Source of the DNA: Paraburkholderia sp. FT54
GTDB taxonomy: Bacteria; Pseudomonadota; Gammaproteobacteria; Burkholderiales; Burkholderiaceae
DNA: 64,000 bases
Direction: 5' to 3'
Assembly (NCBI RefSeq): GCF_031585635.1
Contig: NZ_CP134196.1
Coordinates: 744,001 to 808,000 of the forward strand
The translations under genes and the position numbers were made by a program. Below the pieces are notes generated by a model. That model ran no database searches and was not told the DNA's origin. It was given only the letters and a program-made list of their open reading frames with translations. Below, one piece after another: positions 16,859-24,903 of this stretch. Numbering within the stretch: position 1 is the first letter of the stretch; each line of letters begins with the position of its first letter.

Positions 16859-17673
16859 GCGGCCTGCACATTCACGATCTGAGCGTCAGCTACGCACGCC
16901 GCCAGGTGCTGATCTCACTCGACGCCGGGCCACTGCCGCGCGGACACATCACCGCCTTGCTCGGCCCGAACGGCAGCGGCAAGTCGACCTTGCTGCGCAC
17001 GCTGGCCGGTCTCACGCCGGCGACGAGCGGCTCGCTGTCGCTGGATGGCGAGACGCTCGCGCTCTCGGCGGCCAGTGCGCGTTCGCATAGCGTGGTCTAT
17101 CTGCCGCAGGCGTTGCCGGCGGGTGTGCGTTTGCAGGTGCTCGAGTCGGTGCTGGTGGCGTGCCGCGCGACGCGTGGCGCTTCGCTGCACGCGCGCGGCC
17201 AGAGTCACGCGGACGACATCGGGCACGCCCATGCGGTGCTGCAACGCCTCGGTATCGACGCGCTCGCCGCCCGTTCGCTCGATGAACTGTCCGGCGGCCA
17301 GCGGCAACTCGTCGGCATCGCGCAGGCGCTGGTGCGCGACCCGCAGGTGCTGCTACTCGACGAGCCGCTGTCGGCGCTCGATCTGAATCACCAGTTTCAC
17401 GTGATGCAGGTATTGCGCGACGTGACGCGCGAGCGCGGCATCGTGACGGTGGTCGTGCTGCACGACATCAATGTCGCCATGCGCGCCTGCGACCGCGCGA
17501 TGTTGCTGCATGACGGCCGTATCGTGCAATTCGGCGCGCCGCCAGCCGTCGTCACGGCGGCGAGTCTTGCACAGGTTTTCGGTGTTCTCGCGCGAATCGA
17601 GCCGTGCTCGCGCGGACACCATCAAGTGCTGATCGACGGTCTCGCCGATCGCACGGGCATCGCCAGCCGATAA
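16855..17673 (+). CDS. Iron-chelate ABC transporter ATP-binding protein
   Basis: A 272-aa FecE/FhuC/BtuD-type ATPase. Walker A is LLGPNGSGKSTLLRTLAG (around residues 34-51), the signature is LSGGQRQLVGIAQALVRDP, Walker B is VLLLDEPLSALDLNHQ and the H-loop is VVVLHDINVAMRACD. It completes the binding protein-permease-ATPase operon started at 14537 and overlaps the permease stop by 4 bp. The order B-C/D-E and the Fur box argue for an iron source rather than cobalamin. Confidence 0.93.
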   Translation: MSGLHIHDLSVSYARRQVLISLDAGPLPRGHITALLGPNGSGKSTLLRTLAGLTPATSGSLSLDGETLALSAASARSHSVVYLPQALPAGVRLQVLESVLVACRATRGASLHARGQSHADDIGHAHAVLQRLGIDALAARSLDELSGGQRQLVGIAQALVRDPQVLLLDEPLSALDLNHQFHVMQVLRDVTRERGIVTVVVLHDINVAMRACDRAMLLHDGRIVQFGAPPAVVTAASLAQVFGVLARIEPCSRGHHQVLIDGLADRTGIASR

Positions 17674-17754
17674 CCACGCGGCCCAGCCAGCCCACTTCAA
17701 ACGTCGTCGCACGCGCTCGCGGCTGTCTCGATCTATCAACAGACCAGTAAAACA

Positions 17755-18906
17755 ATGAAAAGGGTTTTTGTGCTTGCCGCGTGCGCGGCGGGGCACGCCG
17801 TGGGTCATGCGCCCGTGGCGCACGCGCAGTCGAGCGTGGCGCTGTACGGGGTGATCGACGTGGGCTTGTCCTACGCGGACAACCAGGGCGGCCACGGCAA
17901 CGTGCAGGCCGGCAGCGGCAACGTGACGGGCAGCCACTGGGGCGTCCGTGGCCGTGAAGATCTCGGCGGCGGCACCGCGGCGATATTCCAGCTCGAAAAC
18001 GGCTTCAGCGTGATGAACGGCACGCTGCGCCAGGGCGGCCGCCTGTTCGGCTACCAGGCGTATGCGGGCCTCGCGAACGACCGCTTCGGCAGCGTGACGC
18101 TCGGCCGACAGTACGATTCCGTGGTGGATTATCTGGCGCCGCTCAGCTTCACCGGACGTCATCCCGGCGGCAACAATCTGTCGGCGCATCCGTACGACAA
18201 CGACAATCTGAACAACACGTTTCGCGTGAACAATGCGCTAAAGTTCGCCAGCAACGACTATTCCGGACTGCGATTCGGCGCGCTGTACGGCTTCTCGAAC
18301 GAAGCGGGCAGCTTCGACGATAACCGTCTGTATAGCTTCGGCGCTTCGTATAACGCTGGCCCGTTGAGTCTCGGCGCCGGTTACCTGCAGGCGAACAACG
18401 GTGGCGGCACGAACACGAATGGCGCGCTCACGCTTACCGACCGCACGTTCATTGCGGCGCGTCAGCGCACCTGCGGCGCGGGCGTCAACTACACGCTTGG
18501 CGCCGCAACGCTCGGCTTTGTGTGGACGCGCACGCAACTCGGCGGCCTCGACACGATCGACGGTGCGAACAGTCTGGGTCTCATGGAGAACGGGCAGGGT
18601 GCGGCCTTCAGCAACTACGAGGCAAACGCGAGCTATGCATTGACGTCGGCGTTGACCCTCAATGGCGAATACACGTACACGTCCGGCGCGCTGTCGACGT
18701 CGAGCGGATCGCATCATCCGAAGTGGCACGAGGTTTCGCTGCAGGCCGACTACCTGTTGTCGAAGCGCACCGATGTCTATCTGCAGGGCAGCTACGAACA
18801 CATCAGCGCCGACGGCTCGGGTCTGGCCGCCGACATCAGCGGGCAAAGCGCTTCGTCGAGCAATCAGCAGGTGGTGGTTGCCGCGGGCATGCGGCACCGG
18901 TTCTAA
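17755..18906 (+). CDS. OmpC-like trimeric porin (Gram-negative porin, Burkholderia type)
   Basis: A 383-aa outer-membrane beta-barrel porin. After the signal peptide (ending AHAQ at residue ~24) the mature protein opens SSVALYGVIDVGLSYAD, standard for beta-proteobacterial porins. It carries GSHWGVRGREDLGGGTAAIFQLENGF and ends VVVAAGMRHRF with the terminal Phe needed for barrel assembly. The signal peptide is odd: it is interrupted by His residues (CAAGHAVGHAPVAHA). It lies 81 bp after the iron ABC operon and may be transcribed separately. Substrate range is not predictable. Confidence 0.93.
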   Translation: MKRVFVLAACAAGHAVGHAPVAHAQSSVALYGVIDVGLSYADNQGGHGNVQAGSGNVTGSHWGVRGREDLGGGTAAIFQLENGFSVMNGTLRQGGRLFGYQAYAGLANDRFGSVTLGRQYDSVVDYLAPLSFTGRHPGGNNLSAHPYDNDNLNNTFRVNNALKFASNDYSGLRFGALYGFSNEAGSFDDNRLYSFGASYNAGPLSLGAGYLQANNGGGTNTNGALTLTDRTFIAARQRTCGAGVNYTLGAATLGFVWTRTQLGGLDTIDGANSLGLMENGQGAAFSNYEANASYALTSALTLNGEYTYTSGALSTSSGSHHPKWHEVSLQADYLLSKRTDVYLQGSYEHISADGSGLAADISGQSASSSNQQVVVAAGMRHRF

Positions 18907-18919
18907 GGCATCGGCCGTG

Positions 18920-18942
18920 ACGCGCGGGGGCGCGCCCCGCGT
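18920..18942 (+). terminator. Possible terminator hairpin after the porin gene
   Basis: ACGC..GGGG pairs with CCCCGCGT around a 5-base loop, with a 2-base bulge in the left arm, 13 bp after the porin stop codon. There are only two T residues after it, so it is a weak intrinsic terminator at best. Confidence 0.35.
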
Positions 18943-19145
18943 TGAGGACATTGCACGCGGCGCGAAAAGCCGGCCATCTCCGCGTCGCGCGCCGATGGCA
19001 TGCGCGTTGCGTCAGGCTGAGCGCCATCCCGGCGCTCTTCGCCAGTGAGGTCGTCCGCATGCCCGGTGTCGTGACGCCCCTTTCCACGGCTGGTTGGTAT
19101 GCCGCTTGCTGCCCGCTGATGTTTTTATCGCAAGCTGTCACATAC

Positions 19146-19577
19146 ATGCCTCGAACCCCCGCTACTTGCCAAAGGTGGAGCGCCCGTGAGATCCGGGTAC
19201 TGCATGAAGTACCGCGCGTGCTGGTCGTCGACGACAACGCCGGCGCCGCCGAAGCTCTCGCCACCTACCTCTCCTACGAAGGCGTGGAAGCCCGTGCCGC
19301 CAATGGCTGCGATGAGGCGCTGCGCTGTGTGCGGGACTGGGTGCCGGACGTCGTGGTGCTCGACATCATGATGCCGGAGCGCGACGGCTATGAAACCGCG
19401 AGCGCGCTACGCAGCTATCTGCCGACGCAGAGTCTGGGCATCGTCGCGTTCACGTCGCTCGATGAGGATCACGTCAGGGAAACCGGCAAAGCACGTCACA
19501 ATTTCGACGGTTATTGTCAAAAAGGCACGCCGCCGACGGCGCTGCTTGCGCTGATGCGCAAGCTGTGGCGGGAATAG
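19146..19577 (+). CDS. Single-domain response regulator (receiver only)
   Basis: A 143-aa protein consisting of one receiver domain (about residues 22-140). It has the acidic pair in VLVVDDNAG, the phospho-acceptor Asp in VVVLDIMMPERDGYE, Ser/Thr in IVAFTSLDED and the conserved Lys in GYCQKGTPP. No output domain follows, so it likely works as a CheY/Spo0F-like phospho-relay or binds a partner. The start at 19146 leaves a 21-residue basic leader; the true start may be later, near the VLVVDD strand. It has no kinase neighbour. Confidence 0.8.
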   Translation: MPRTPATCQRWSAREIRVLHEVPRVLVVDDNAGAAEALATYLSYEGVEARAANGCDEALRCVRDWVPDVVVLDIMMPERDGYETASALRSYLPTQSLGIVAFTSLDEDHVRETGKARHNFDGYCQKGTPPTALLALMRKLWRE

Positions 19578-19704
19578 CAGCGCCGGATCGCGGCGCGTTT
19601 GAGTGCTGGAATTTTTGCCGGGCGGTGGCTAGGCTCGCTGGCCGGTCCGCGTTGCGCGCGCGCCGCCTGCGCGGTCGTCGCGCCGCGACGTCAGGACGCC
19701 GCCG

Positions 19705-20034
19705 TCAAGCTGGCTCGCTCACCGCCGGTTCTTCGACGATCTGCTTGAGAATCGCCTCCATCAAGCCCGGGAACCGGGTGTCCAGTTCCGCGCGCCGCAG
19801 CGAATTCTGATGCACGGTGCCGGCCACGCGCGTGCGCACGAGGCCCGCCTCACGCAGGATCCGGAAGTGATGGGACACGCTCGATTTCGGACGGCCGCCG
19901 TCGAGTTCGCCGCAGGTCGCCTCGTCGACCGACGCGAGGCGCCGCACGATCTCCAGGCGGACCGGGTCGCTCAGGGCATGAAAGAGCCGGCCGAGCGCGA
20001 AGTCCTCAGCGGGAGGGTGGTTATAAGTGCGCAT
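19705..20034 (-). CDS. ArsR-family winged-helix repressor
   Basis: A 109-aa ArsR/SmtB-type regulator. The winged helix covers about residues 12-90: FHALSDPVRLEIVRRLA, then the recognition helix in SSVSHHFRILREAGLVRTR. There is one Cys (ATCGELDGG), so a classical metal-binding Cys pair is not obvious. It is divergent from the old-yellow-enzyme gene with an 87-bp gap containing a perfect palindrome, so it probably represses that gene and itself, perhaps responding to an electrophile or quinone. Confidence 0.9.
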   Translation of the reverse strand: MRTYNHPPAEDFALGRLFHALSDPVRLEIVRRLASVDEATCGELDGGRPKSSVSHHFRILREAGLVRTRVAGTVHQNSLRRAELDTRFPGLMEAILKQIVEEPAVSEPA

Positions 20035-20070
20035 CCTGCAAATGATAAAGGTTTCTGCGATACTTCGTTA

Positions 20071-20086
20071 TTCGATTTTCATCGAA
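20071..20086. promoter_or_regulatory. Candidate ArsR operator between arsR-like and OYE genes
   Basis: TTCGAT and ATCGAA form perfect 6-bp inverted repeat arms with a TTTC spacer. It lies 36 bp upstream of both divergent start codons, where one bound dimer could block both promoters. Confidence 0.55.
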
Positions 20087-20121
20087 CTACCGTACAAGCA
20101 AGTCCAGAGGAGTTTAGCCTG

Positions 20122-21219
20122 ATGTCCGCATTGTTCCAGCCGTACAAGCTCAAAGACGTTTCCCTGCGCAACCGGATCGCCATTCCGCCGATGTGCCAGT
20201 ACACCGCTGAAGACGGTCTGATCAACGACTGGCACCGCGTTCACCTCGCCGGTCTGGCGCGCGGCGGCGCGGGGCTGGTGATCGTCGAGGCGACGGCCGT
20301 GTCGCCCGAAGGCCGCATCACGCCGGGCTGCGCCGGCATCTGGACCGACGAGCAGGCGCAGGCTTTCGCGCCGGTCGTCGCGGCAATCAAGGCCGCCGGC
20401 TCGGTGCCCGGCATCCAGATCGGCCATGCGGGCCGCAAAGCCAGCGCCAACCGTCCGTGGGAAGGCGACGACCACATCGCCGCCGACGACAGCCGCGGCT
20501 GGCAAACCATCGCGCCGTCCGCGATCGCGTTCGGCGGCGGTCTGCCCAAGGTGCCGAAAGCCATGACGCTCGACGACATTGCGCGCGTTCGCGAAGATTT
20601 CGTCGCCGCCGCCAGGCGTGCGCGCGACGCGGGCTTCGAATGGCTCGAACTGCATTTCGCGCACGGCTATCTCGGCCAGAGCTTCTTCTCGACGCACTCC
20701 AACCAACGCGACGACGCGTACGGCGGCAGCCTCGACAACCGCAGCCGCTTCCTGCTCGAAACGCTGGCGGCGGTGCGCAAGGTGTGGCCGGAACATCTGC
20801 CGTTGACAGCGCGTTTCGGCGTGATCGAGTACGACGGACGTGACGAGGAAACCCTCGCCGAATCGATCGAACTGGCGAAGAATTTCAAGCGCGAAGGCCT
20901 GGACATGCTGAGCGTGAGCGTCGGCTTCTCCACGCCGACGGCGGCGATTCCGTGGGCGCCGGCGTTCCTTGCGCCGATCGCCGAGCGCGTGCGCCGCGAG
21001 GCCGGCATTCCGGTTTCGTCGGCGTGGGGTATCGATACGCCGGAACTGGCGGACCTTTCGGTGAAGAACGGTCAACTGGATCTGGTGATGGTCGGCCGCG
21101 CGCATCTGGCCGATCCGCACTGGCCGTACCATGCGGCGAAGAAGCTCGGCATCGAGCGTCCCTCGTGGACGTTGCCGGCGCCTTACGCGCATTGGCTGGA
21201 ACGCTACAAGGTCGCCTAA
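20122..21219 (+). CDS. NADH:flavin oxidoreductase / NADPH dehydrogenase (old yellow enzyme, YqjM type)
   Basis: A 365-aa FMN-dependent TIM-barrel ene-reductase. Features include PPMCQYTAEDG with Cys25 of the thermophilic-like YqjM class, QIGHAGRKAS, the active-site His pair in LHFAHGYLGQSFFS, and the FMN phosphate region VMVGRAHLADPHWP. It reduces activated C=C bonds of electrophiles such as quinones, enones, nitro compounds or maleimides with NAD(P)H. The start at 20122 follows AGAGGAG. It is divergent from an ArsR repressor. Downstream lies a RibD-like remnant. Confidence 0.93.
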   Translation: MSALFQPYKLKDVSLRNRIAIPPMCQYTAEDGLINDWHRVHLAGLARGGAGLVIVEATAVSPEGRITPGCAGIWTDEQAQAFAPVVAAIKAAGSVPGIQIGHAGRKASANRPWEGDDHIAADDSRGWQTIAPSAIAFGGGLPKVPKAMTLDDIARVREDFVAAARRARDAGFEWLELHFAHGYLGQSFFSTHSNQRDDAYGGSLDNRSRFLLETLAAVRKVWPEHLPLTARFGVIEYDGRDEETLAESIELAKNFKREGLDMLSVSVGFSTPTAAIPWAPAFLAPIAERVRREAGIPVSSAWGIDTPELADLSVKNGQLDLVMVGRAHLADPHWPYHAAKKLGIERPSWTLPAPYAHWLERYKVA

Positions 21220-21235
21220 GCGGCTGAAGCCGCGC

Positions 21236-21565
21236 GTCAAGTTGTTGCTGGCAATCGGCGTCTCATACGTGTTTGGCGGCAAGACCGAGCTCGATCTCGG
21301 CAAGGTCGTGCAAACGCTCGCGCGCGAACTTGGCGTGAAGAAGCTGATCGTGGAAGGCGGTTCGCATGTGAGCGGCGCGTTCGTGAACGCCGGTCTCGTC
21401 GATGAAGTGAGTGTGCTGATTTTGCCGTTGGTGGATGGCCGCAGTGAACATCCTTCTTCGTTCGAAGTGGCGATGGAAAAGTGGCGGGCGCCGGCGTATC
21501 TGAAGCTCACGTCCGTTGAGAAAAAGGAACACGATTCGGTGTGGCTGCGCTACACGAAGGCTTAA
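21236..21565 (+). pseudogene. RibD C-terminal (dihydrofolate-reductase-like) domain remnant
   Basis: About 110 codons starting immediately after the OYE gene encode the C-terminal half of a RibD_C-family reductase: GVSYVFGGKTELDLGKVVQ, LGVKKLIVEGGSHVSGAFVN and AGLVDEVSVLILPLVDGR are characteristic. A full protein of this family is about 200-220 aa; the N-terminal nucleotide-binding half is missing and no good start codon or ribosome site is present (TTG triplets near 21242). It looks like a 5'-truncated gene, perhaps once cotranscribed with the OYE gene, or cut by a deletion that brought OYE next to it. Confidence 0.65.
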
Positions 21566-21573
21566 AAGACCAA

Positions 21574-21604
21574 CGGCAGAGTGGGATCGGATTCCACTCT
21601 GCCG
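21574..21604. terminator. Bidirectional hairpin terminator between convergent genes
   Basis: CGGCAGAGTGG pairs perfectly with CCACTCTGCCG (11 bp), and three further weak pairs can close the loop. It lies between the plus-strand RibD remnant and the minus-strand DUF4410 gene. On the minus strand it is followed closely by TCTTTT, fitting a rho-independent terminator. Confidence 0.75.
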
Positions 21605-21650
21605 CGTGCTGTTCATGACTCGCCCGGTTCAGCAAACCGGTCGCGAACTA

Positions 21651-22418
21651 TCAACCTTTGGTGTGCTCCGTCGAGAGCCAGCCGCCGCTTACGCCGATCT
21701 CTCCGATCTGTTTGGCCACCGAGTCGCCGAGGCGTTTCGCATCCGCTGAAACGCCGGCGCGTTTGGTTTCGGATACGGCATGCAAGCCGCCACCCACCGC
21801 CGCCGAGGTTGCGATACTGCCGGCCGCCGCGCCCACGCCCGCGGTCTCGACCATGCCGGGCGCCTTGCCGCTGTCGGCATTGGCGGTGAAGGTTTGCACG
21901 AGACGCGGTGCGCCGCCCGCGGGCTTATACAGAATCTGCACCGAGCTGCTGACCTGGCTCTTGCCCGCACCGAGGCCGATCAGCAGACGGCGGCGGCGAT
22001 TGCCCGAGTCGATCGTATCGAAGCTGCCTTGCACGAGCAGCACGTTCTGGTCGGCGGGCGCGGGGATGTCCGAGCGGATGGCGCGCAGACCCATCGATTG
22101 CAATTGATGCACGATTTCGTCGGCGACCTGTTCGCGGACTTCGGCGGCATCGGCGATCTGTTTTTGTGCAGCGGACGAACCTCCGAGTTGCGTCTTCATT
22201 TTCTGCATCATGCCGCTGTCCAGTTTGACCTGGTCCGGATTGGCGTCGAAGGTGTAGACGTAAATGTTGTCCGGGCGCACCTGGACCGGCGCGCTCGCCG
22301 CGCTTGCGTCCTTGATGCCGCTGCCGGCACAACCGGTCAGCAGCGCGCTGCAGCAGAACATCGCCACGCAGCCCAAACGGGCGGCTTTGTTTTTGAGGAA
22401 TTTCACTGAAGTCAACAT
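21651..22418 (-). CDS. DUF4410 domain-containing lipoprotein
   Basis: A 255-aa protein with a lipoprotein signal peptide; SALLTGCAG puts the lipidated Cys near residue 30. The mature part has IYVYTFDANPDQVKLD and VADEIVHQLQSMGLRAIRS, then VLLVQGSFDTIDSGNRRRRL and GLGAGKSQVSSSVQI, typical of DUF4410. The end holds a Gly/Ala-rich hydrophobic stretch (TAGVGAAAGSIATSAAVGGG) that may associate with membrane. The start at 22418 is preferred because AGGA lies 7 bases upstream. Function unknown; likely a periplasmic envelope component. Confidence 0.87.
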   Translation of the reverse strand: MLTSVKFLKNKAARLGCVAMFCCSALLTGCAGSGIKDASAASAPVQVRPDNIYVYTFDANPDQVKLDSGMMQKMKTQLGGSSAAQKQIADAAEVREQVADEIVHQLQSMGLRAIRSDIPAPADQNVLLVQGSFDTIDSGNRRRRLLIGLGAGKSQVSSSVQILYKPAGGAPRLVQTFTANADSGKAPGMVETAGVGAAAGSIATSAAVGGGLHAVSETKRAGVSADAKRLGDSVAKQIGEIGVSGGWLSTEHTKG

Positions 22419-22779
22419 GTTGATCCTGTCGTCGGCACGCGGTGCCGGAATGTTCGAACGGTTCTCTCGATGATCGGGCAACCGTAGGATCGTTGATCAT
22501 CGGCGAAGCGTCTCGCACGTGAAGCACCCTTGATCTCATGCGTTCTGTTTCGTACGCACCGGCAGCGAAACGAAGTATGGGCGAGCCGCTTTCCGAACTC
22601 CATTCAACAATTATTTCGTCCAATGTCACGGCGTGAAGGGGCGTCGCGCGGAGCTTTCGCGTGCCGCGAAAATTAGCGGACGTGGCTGGAAAAGAGAGGA
22701 TGCGTGGATGTGGATCGACTGCGCCGGCAAGCGGCGTGAGGTCGTGCAAAGGCGCGTGCGGCGTCGTGCGTGCCGGCCA

Positions 22780-22863
22780 TCAGTTCAAGGCAAGCTTGAT
22801 GATGCAGCCAAGGACAAAAAGCAGCAGGACGGCGGCAACGGCCATGTTCAGCGGGTAGCGCAT
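22780..22863 (-). CDS. Possible 27-aa single-pass membrane small protein
   Basis: An open frame from ATG at 22863 encodes MRYPLNMAVAAVLLLFVLGC followed by IIKLALN: a short polar start and one long hydrophobic helix, the form of many bacterial membrane microproteins. The ribosome site is weak (GGTGAAG). It stands alone in a ~670-bp gap between 22418 and 23089 that otherwise shows no gene. It could be real or a chance hydrophobic frame. Confidence 0.4.
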   Translation of the reverse strand: MRYPLNMAVAAVLLLFVLGCIIKLALN

Positions 22864-23046
22864 TCTTCACCACGGCACCAGTATTGCAGTGCTCATATCC
22901 TAATCACCTGACGGAAGATGAAAAGTGGTCAGTGAAGCGGCAATGTGGGAAAGCTAACGAAGCATGCTGAATGGTTGGGCAGCCTGTGCGCGGGAGCGCT
23001 TTCAATCGGAGACGTCTGCGCGGAAATTGCCACGTGGTTCAGATGC

Positions 23047-23077
23047 GGCGTCACGGCGAAGCTTGCGCCGCGACGCC
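23047..23077 (-). terminator. Hairpin after the small periplasmic protein gene
   Basis: GGCGTCACGGCG and CGCCGCGACGCC form a 12-bp stem with a 7-base loop; the single mismatch becomes a G-U pair in the minus-strand transcript. It starts 12 bp past the stop codon at 23089. No clear T-tract follows. Confidence 0.45.
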
Positions 23078-23088
23078 ATGGCGAGAAT

Positions 23089-23541
23089 TTACTGCGCCTG
23101 ATGAGCCGGCGGCGGCATCTCGCCCGGCTCGCCATGCGCCGCCTGGTTCGCGGCGGCGAGGTCTTCCGACAGACTGGCGCGCAACGTCGCGATCGCCTGC
23201 TCGGGATTGGCGGGCTTCAACTGCTCGCGAGCCAGTGAGTCATGCACGTAATGGCGCAGCATCGGATCTTGCGTCTTGTTCAGCACGTCGTGATATACGG
23301 CGATGATTTCGCCTTGATGTCCGCTCATGGCATACAGACGGCGCAACTGTTCCAGATCGTTGATGACCGCGAACCCCGGACCCATCCGGCCCATCCGGCC
23401 ATGTGGCGGCGGCTCGTCGCCACGTTGTGGATCGCCGTGCGTGTAAGCGGCCGCGGACGGCGGCGTCTGCTGGGCAGAAGCGGCCGTCGCGGCCAAGGTC
23501 AGGGCGGCGCTCAGTGCCGCGCTCAGCATTGTCTTTTTCAT
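23089..23541 (-). CDS. Small periplasmic protein of unknown function
   Basis: A 150-aa exported protein. The signal peptide is MKKTMLSAALSAALTLAATA with cleavage near ASAQQ (residue ~23). The mature part has a Pro/His/Gly/Met-rich segment (EPPPHGRMGRMGPG, about 42-55), a helical region (INDLEQLRRLYAMSGHQGEI and HYVHDSLAREQLKPANPEQA), and a Pro/Ala/Gln-rich tail. The helical, His/Met-rich plan recalls small periplasmic chaperones or metal-stress proteins such as the CpxP/Spy group, but no signature motif is present, so this is only a suggestion. The start at 23541 follows GGGAGCGACATC. Monocistronic. Confidence 0.75.
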   Translation of the reverse strand: MKKTMLSAALSAALTLAATAASAQQTPPSAAAYTHGDPQRGDEPPPHGRMGRMGPGFAVINDLEQLRRLYAMSGHQGEIIAVYHDVLNKTQDPMLRHYVHDSLAREQLKPANPEQAIATLRASLSEDLAAANQAAHGEPGEMPPPAHQAQ

Positions 23542-23897
23542 GATGTCGCTCCCATCGAAACAGCGCCGGCGCGACAGTGCGCCGGCGCATGGCAACGATA
23601 ATCGACATGCCGTTTCGTCGGGTTACCGAAGCCGCCTTGTAACTTACCGGGCCTTCCATGCCGCCCAAACCTCCCGGCCGATGTCCGGCAACGCCCGTCG
23701 ACGGCGCGGCGCGAGCCAGGGTGTGCCCGCTGGCGCATTGTGTCCGGATGGCGCATGATTGAGCGATGTGCCGTCCGACCCCAGAACCAGTGTCTGCGGG
23801 ACGCGCGGCGCACGCGACGCCACCAGTGCATGCGTCACGGAAACATCACGCGGCGATGCACCGCCGGCGAGTATTCAACCGTTAAGGAGGATTTCGC
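23542..23897. other. Intergenic promoter region before the phasin gene
   Basis: About 355 bp between divergent genes. It should hold the promoters of the minus-strand periplasmic protein and the plus-strand phasin. I see no convincing coding sequence, repeat or RNA structure in it; an open minus-strand frame at 23644-23838 lacks family features. Confidence 0.4.
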
Positions 23898-24323
23898 ATG
23901 GACCGACCTGACGCCGCCAATCCGTTTGGCGATTTCACCAAAATGCTGGAGCAGTTCAAGCTCCCCGGCTTCGACGTACCCGCCATCATGGAAGCGCGAC
24001 GCAAGGACATGGAAGCACTGGTTCAGGCGAATCAGACGGCCTTCCAGGGGATGCAGTCGCTTGCGCAGAAGCAGGCCGACATGTTGCGCTCGACCCTGAG
24101 CGAATTGCAGTCGCTGACGGGCCAGTTGTCGGCCGGCGGTGCCGCGCCTTCAGGCAAGGCCGCCGAGTTGATCCAGCAGAGTCTGCACAAGTCACTTGCC
24201 GATATGCAGCAACTGGCGCAAGCGGCTTATCAGACGCAAGCCGAGTCGTACGCGGTGATCGCAAAACGCGTAGAAGAGAACGTGCAGGAGCTTAAATCGC
24301 TTTTGCAGCAGCAGAAAAAATAG
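23898..24323 (+). CDS. Phasin family protein
   Basis: A 141-aa amphipathic helical protein of the phasin family, which coats polyhydroxyalkanoate granules in the cytoplasm. It has FKLPGFDVPAIMEARRKDME and ALVQANQTAFQGMQSLAQKQ, typical of phasin-like proteins, then long Ala/Gln/Leu-rich helices likely to form coiled coils, ending in Gln/Lys. A near-perfect ribosome site (TAAGGAGG) lies 8-9 bases before the ATG, suggesting high expression. It is shorter than the main PhaP (~185-190 aa). No PHA synthase is nearby; the thiolase at 47.3 kb is distant. Confidence 0.88.
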   Translation: MDRPDAANPFGDFTKMLEQFKLPGFDVPAIMEARRKDMEALVQANQTAFQGMQSLAQKQADMLRSTLSELQSLTGQLSAGGAAPSGKAAELIQQSLHKSLADMQQLAQAAYQTQAESYAVIAKRVEENVQELKSLLQQQKK

Positions 24324-24462
24324 CGGGCGCCGACGCGTCGAATCGCTCGAATAGAGGAGACGCGTGACGTTCGAATGGCCGATGCCGTCGGTGACTCTCG
24401 AGTCATCCGCGGCATTTTTCATTCTGCCAGTCGCGATCACCTCATTGTTTTCTCTTCACACG

Positions 24463-24484
24463 AAAAGGGCCTTCAGCCCTTTTA
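24463..24484 (+). terminator. Rho-independent terminator downstream of the phasin gene
   Basis: AAAAGGGC and GCCCTTTT form a perfect 8-bp stem around CTTCA, followed by TTTATTAT. This is a textbook intrinsic terminator, active in both directions by symmetry. It lies 140 bp after the phasin stop. The remaining bases to 24903 hold a short palindrome (CGCGTAC-TC-GTACGCG at 24539-24554) but no recognisable gene. Confidence 0.85.
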
Positions 24485-24903
24485 TTATCAGAAGAAAACC
24501 TCCTTGCACGCAATTTTTTAGCGTCCGCTTACATTTACCGCGTACTCGTACGCGCATGAATTTTTTTCTGCGCGGACCTCGGGGCAGTTTGCTTCGCTGT
24601 TCGCATCAAACGAGCCGTGACGCAAAAACGTTCGCTCACGCGCCGCCCCTTGGCGATCCGGTCCTGAAATATCAAACAGGCTCGAACGGTGTCGCGCGGA
24701 CAAAAGGTTCAAATCGTTCTGCAAACCATTGCCGCGCCTCGCTGCGATGCCTAAAGTTTCGCGCCACCACTCCGTAGACGCATTTACGCAGCTCAACCAG
24801 TGTGGGTGCAGCCTCGGCCCCACCGACGAAGCGTGCGCCCTTGGTTCCCGTTCGTGATCGGCTCGACGCCCGGTCACGGGCGTTCCACCTCGAGGGAATT
24901 CTC

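Noticed and set aside
23644..23838. 64-codon minus-strand open frame between the periplasmic protein and phasin genes
   Set aside because: No ribosome site, no motif, Arg/Pro/Ala-rich translation typical of GC-rich non-coding DNA.
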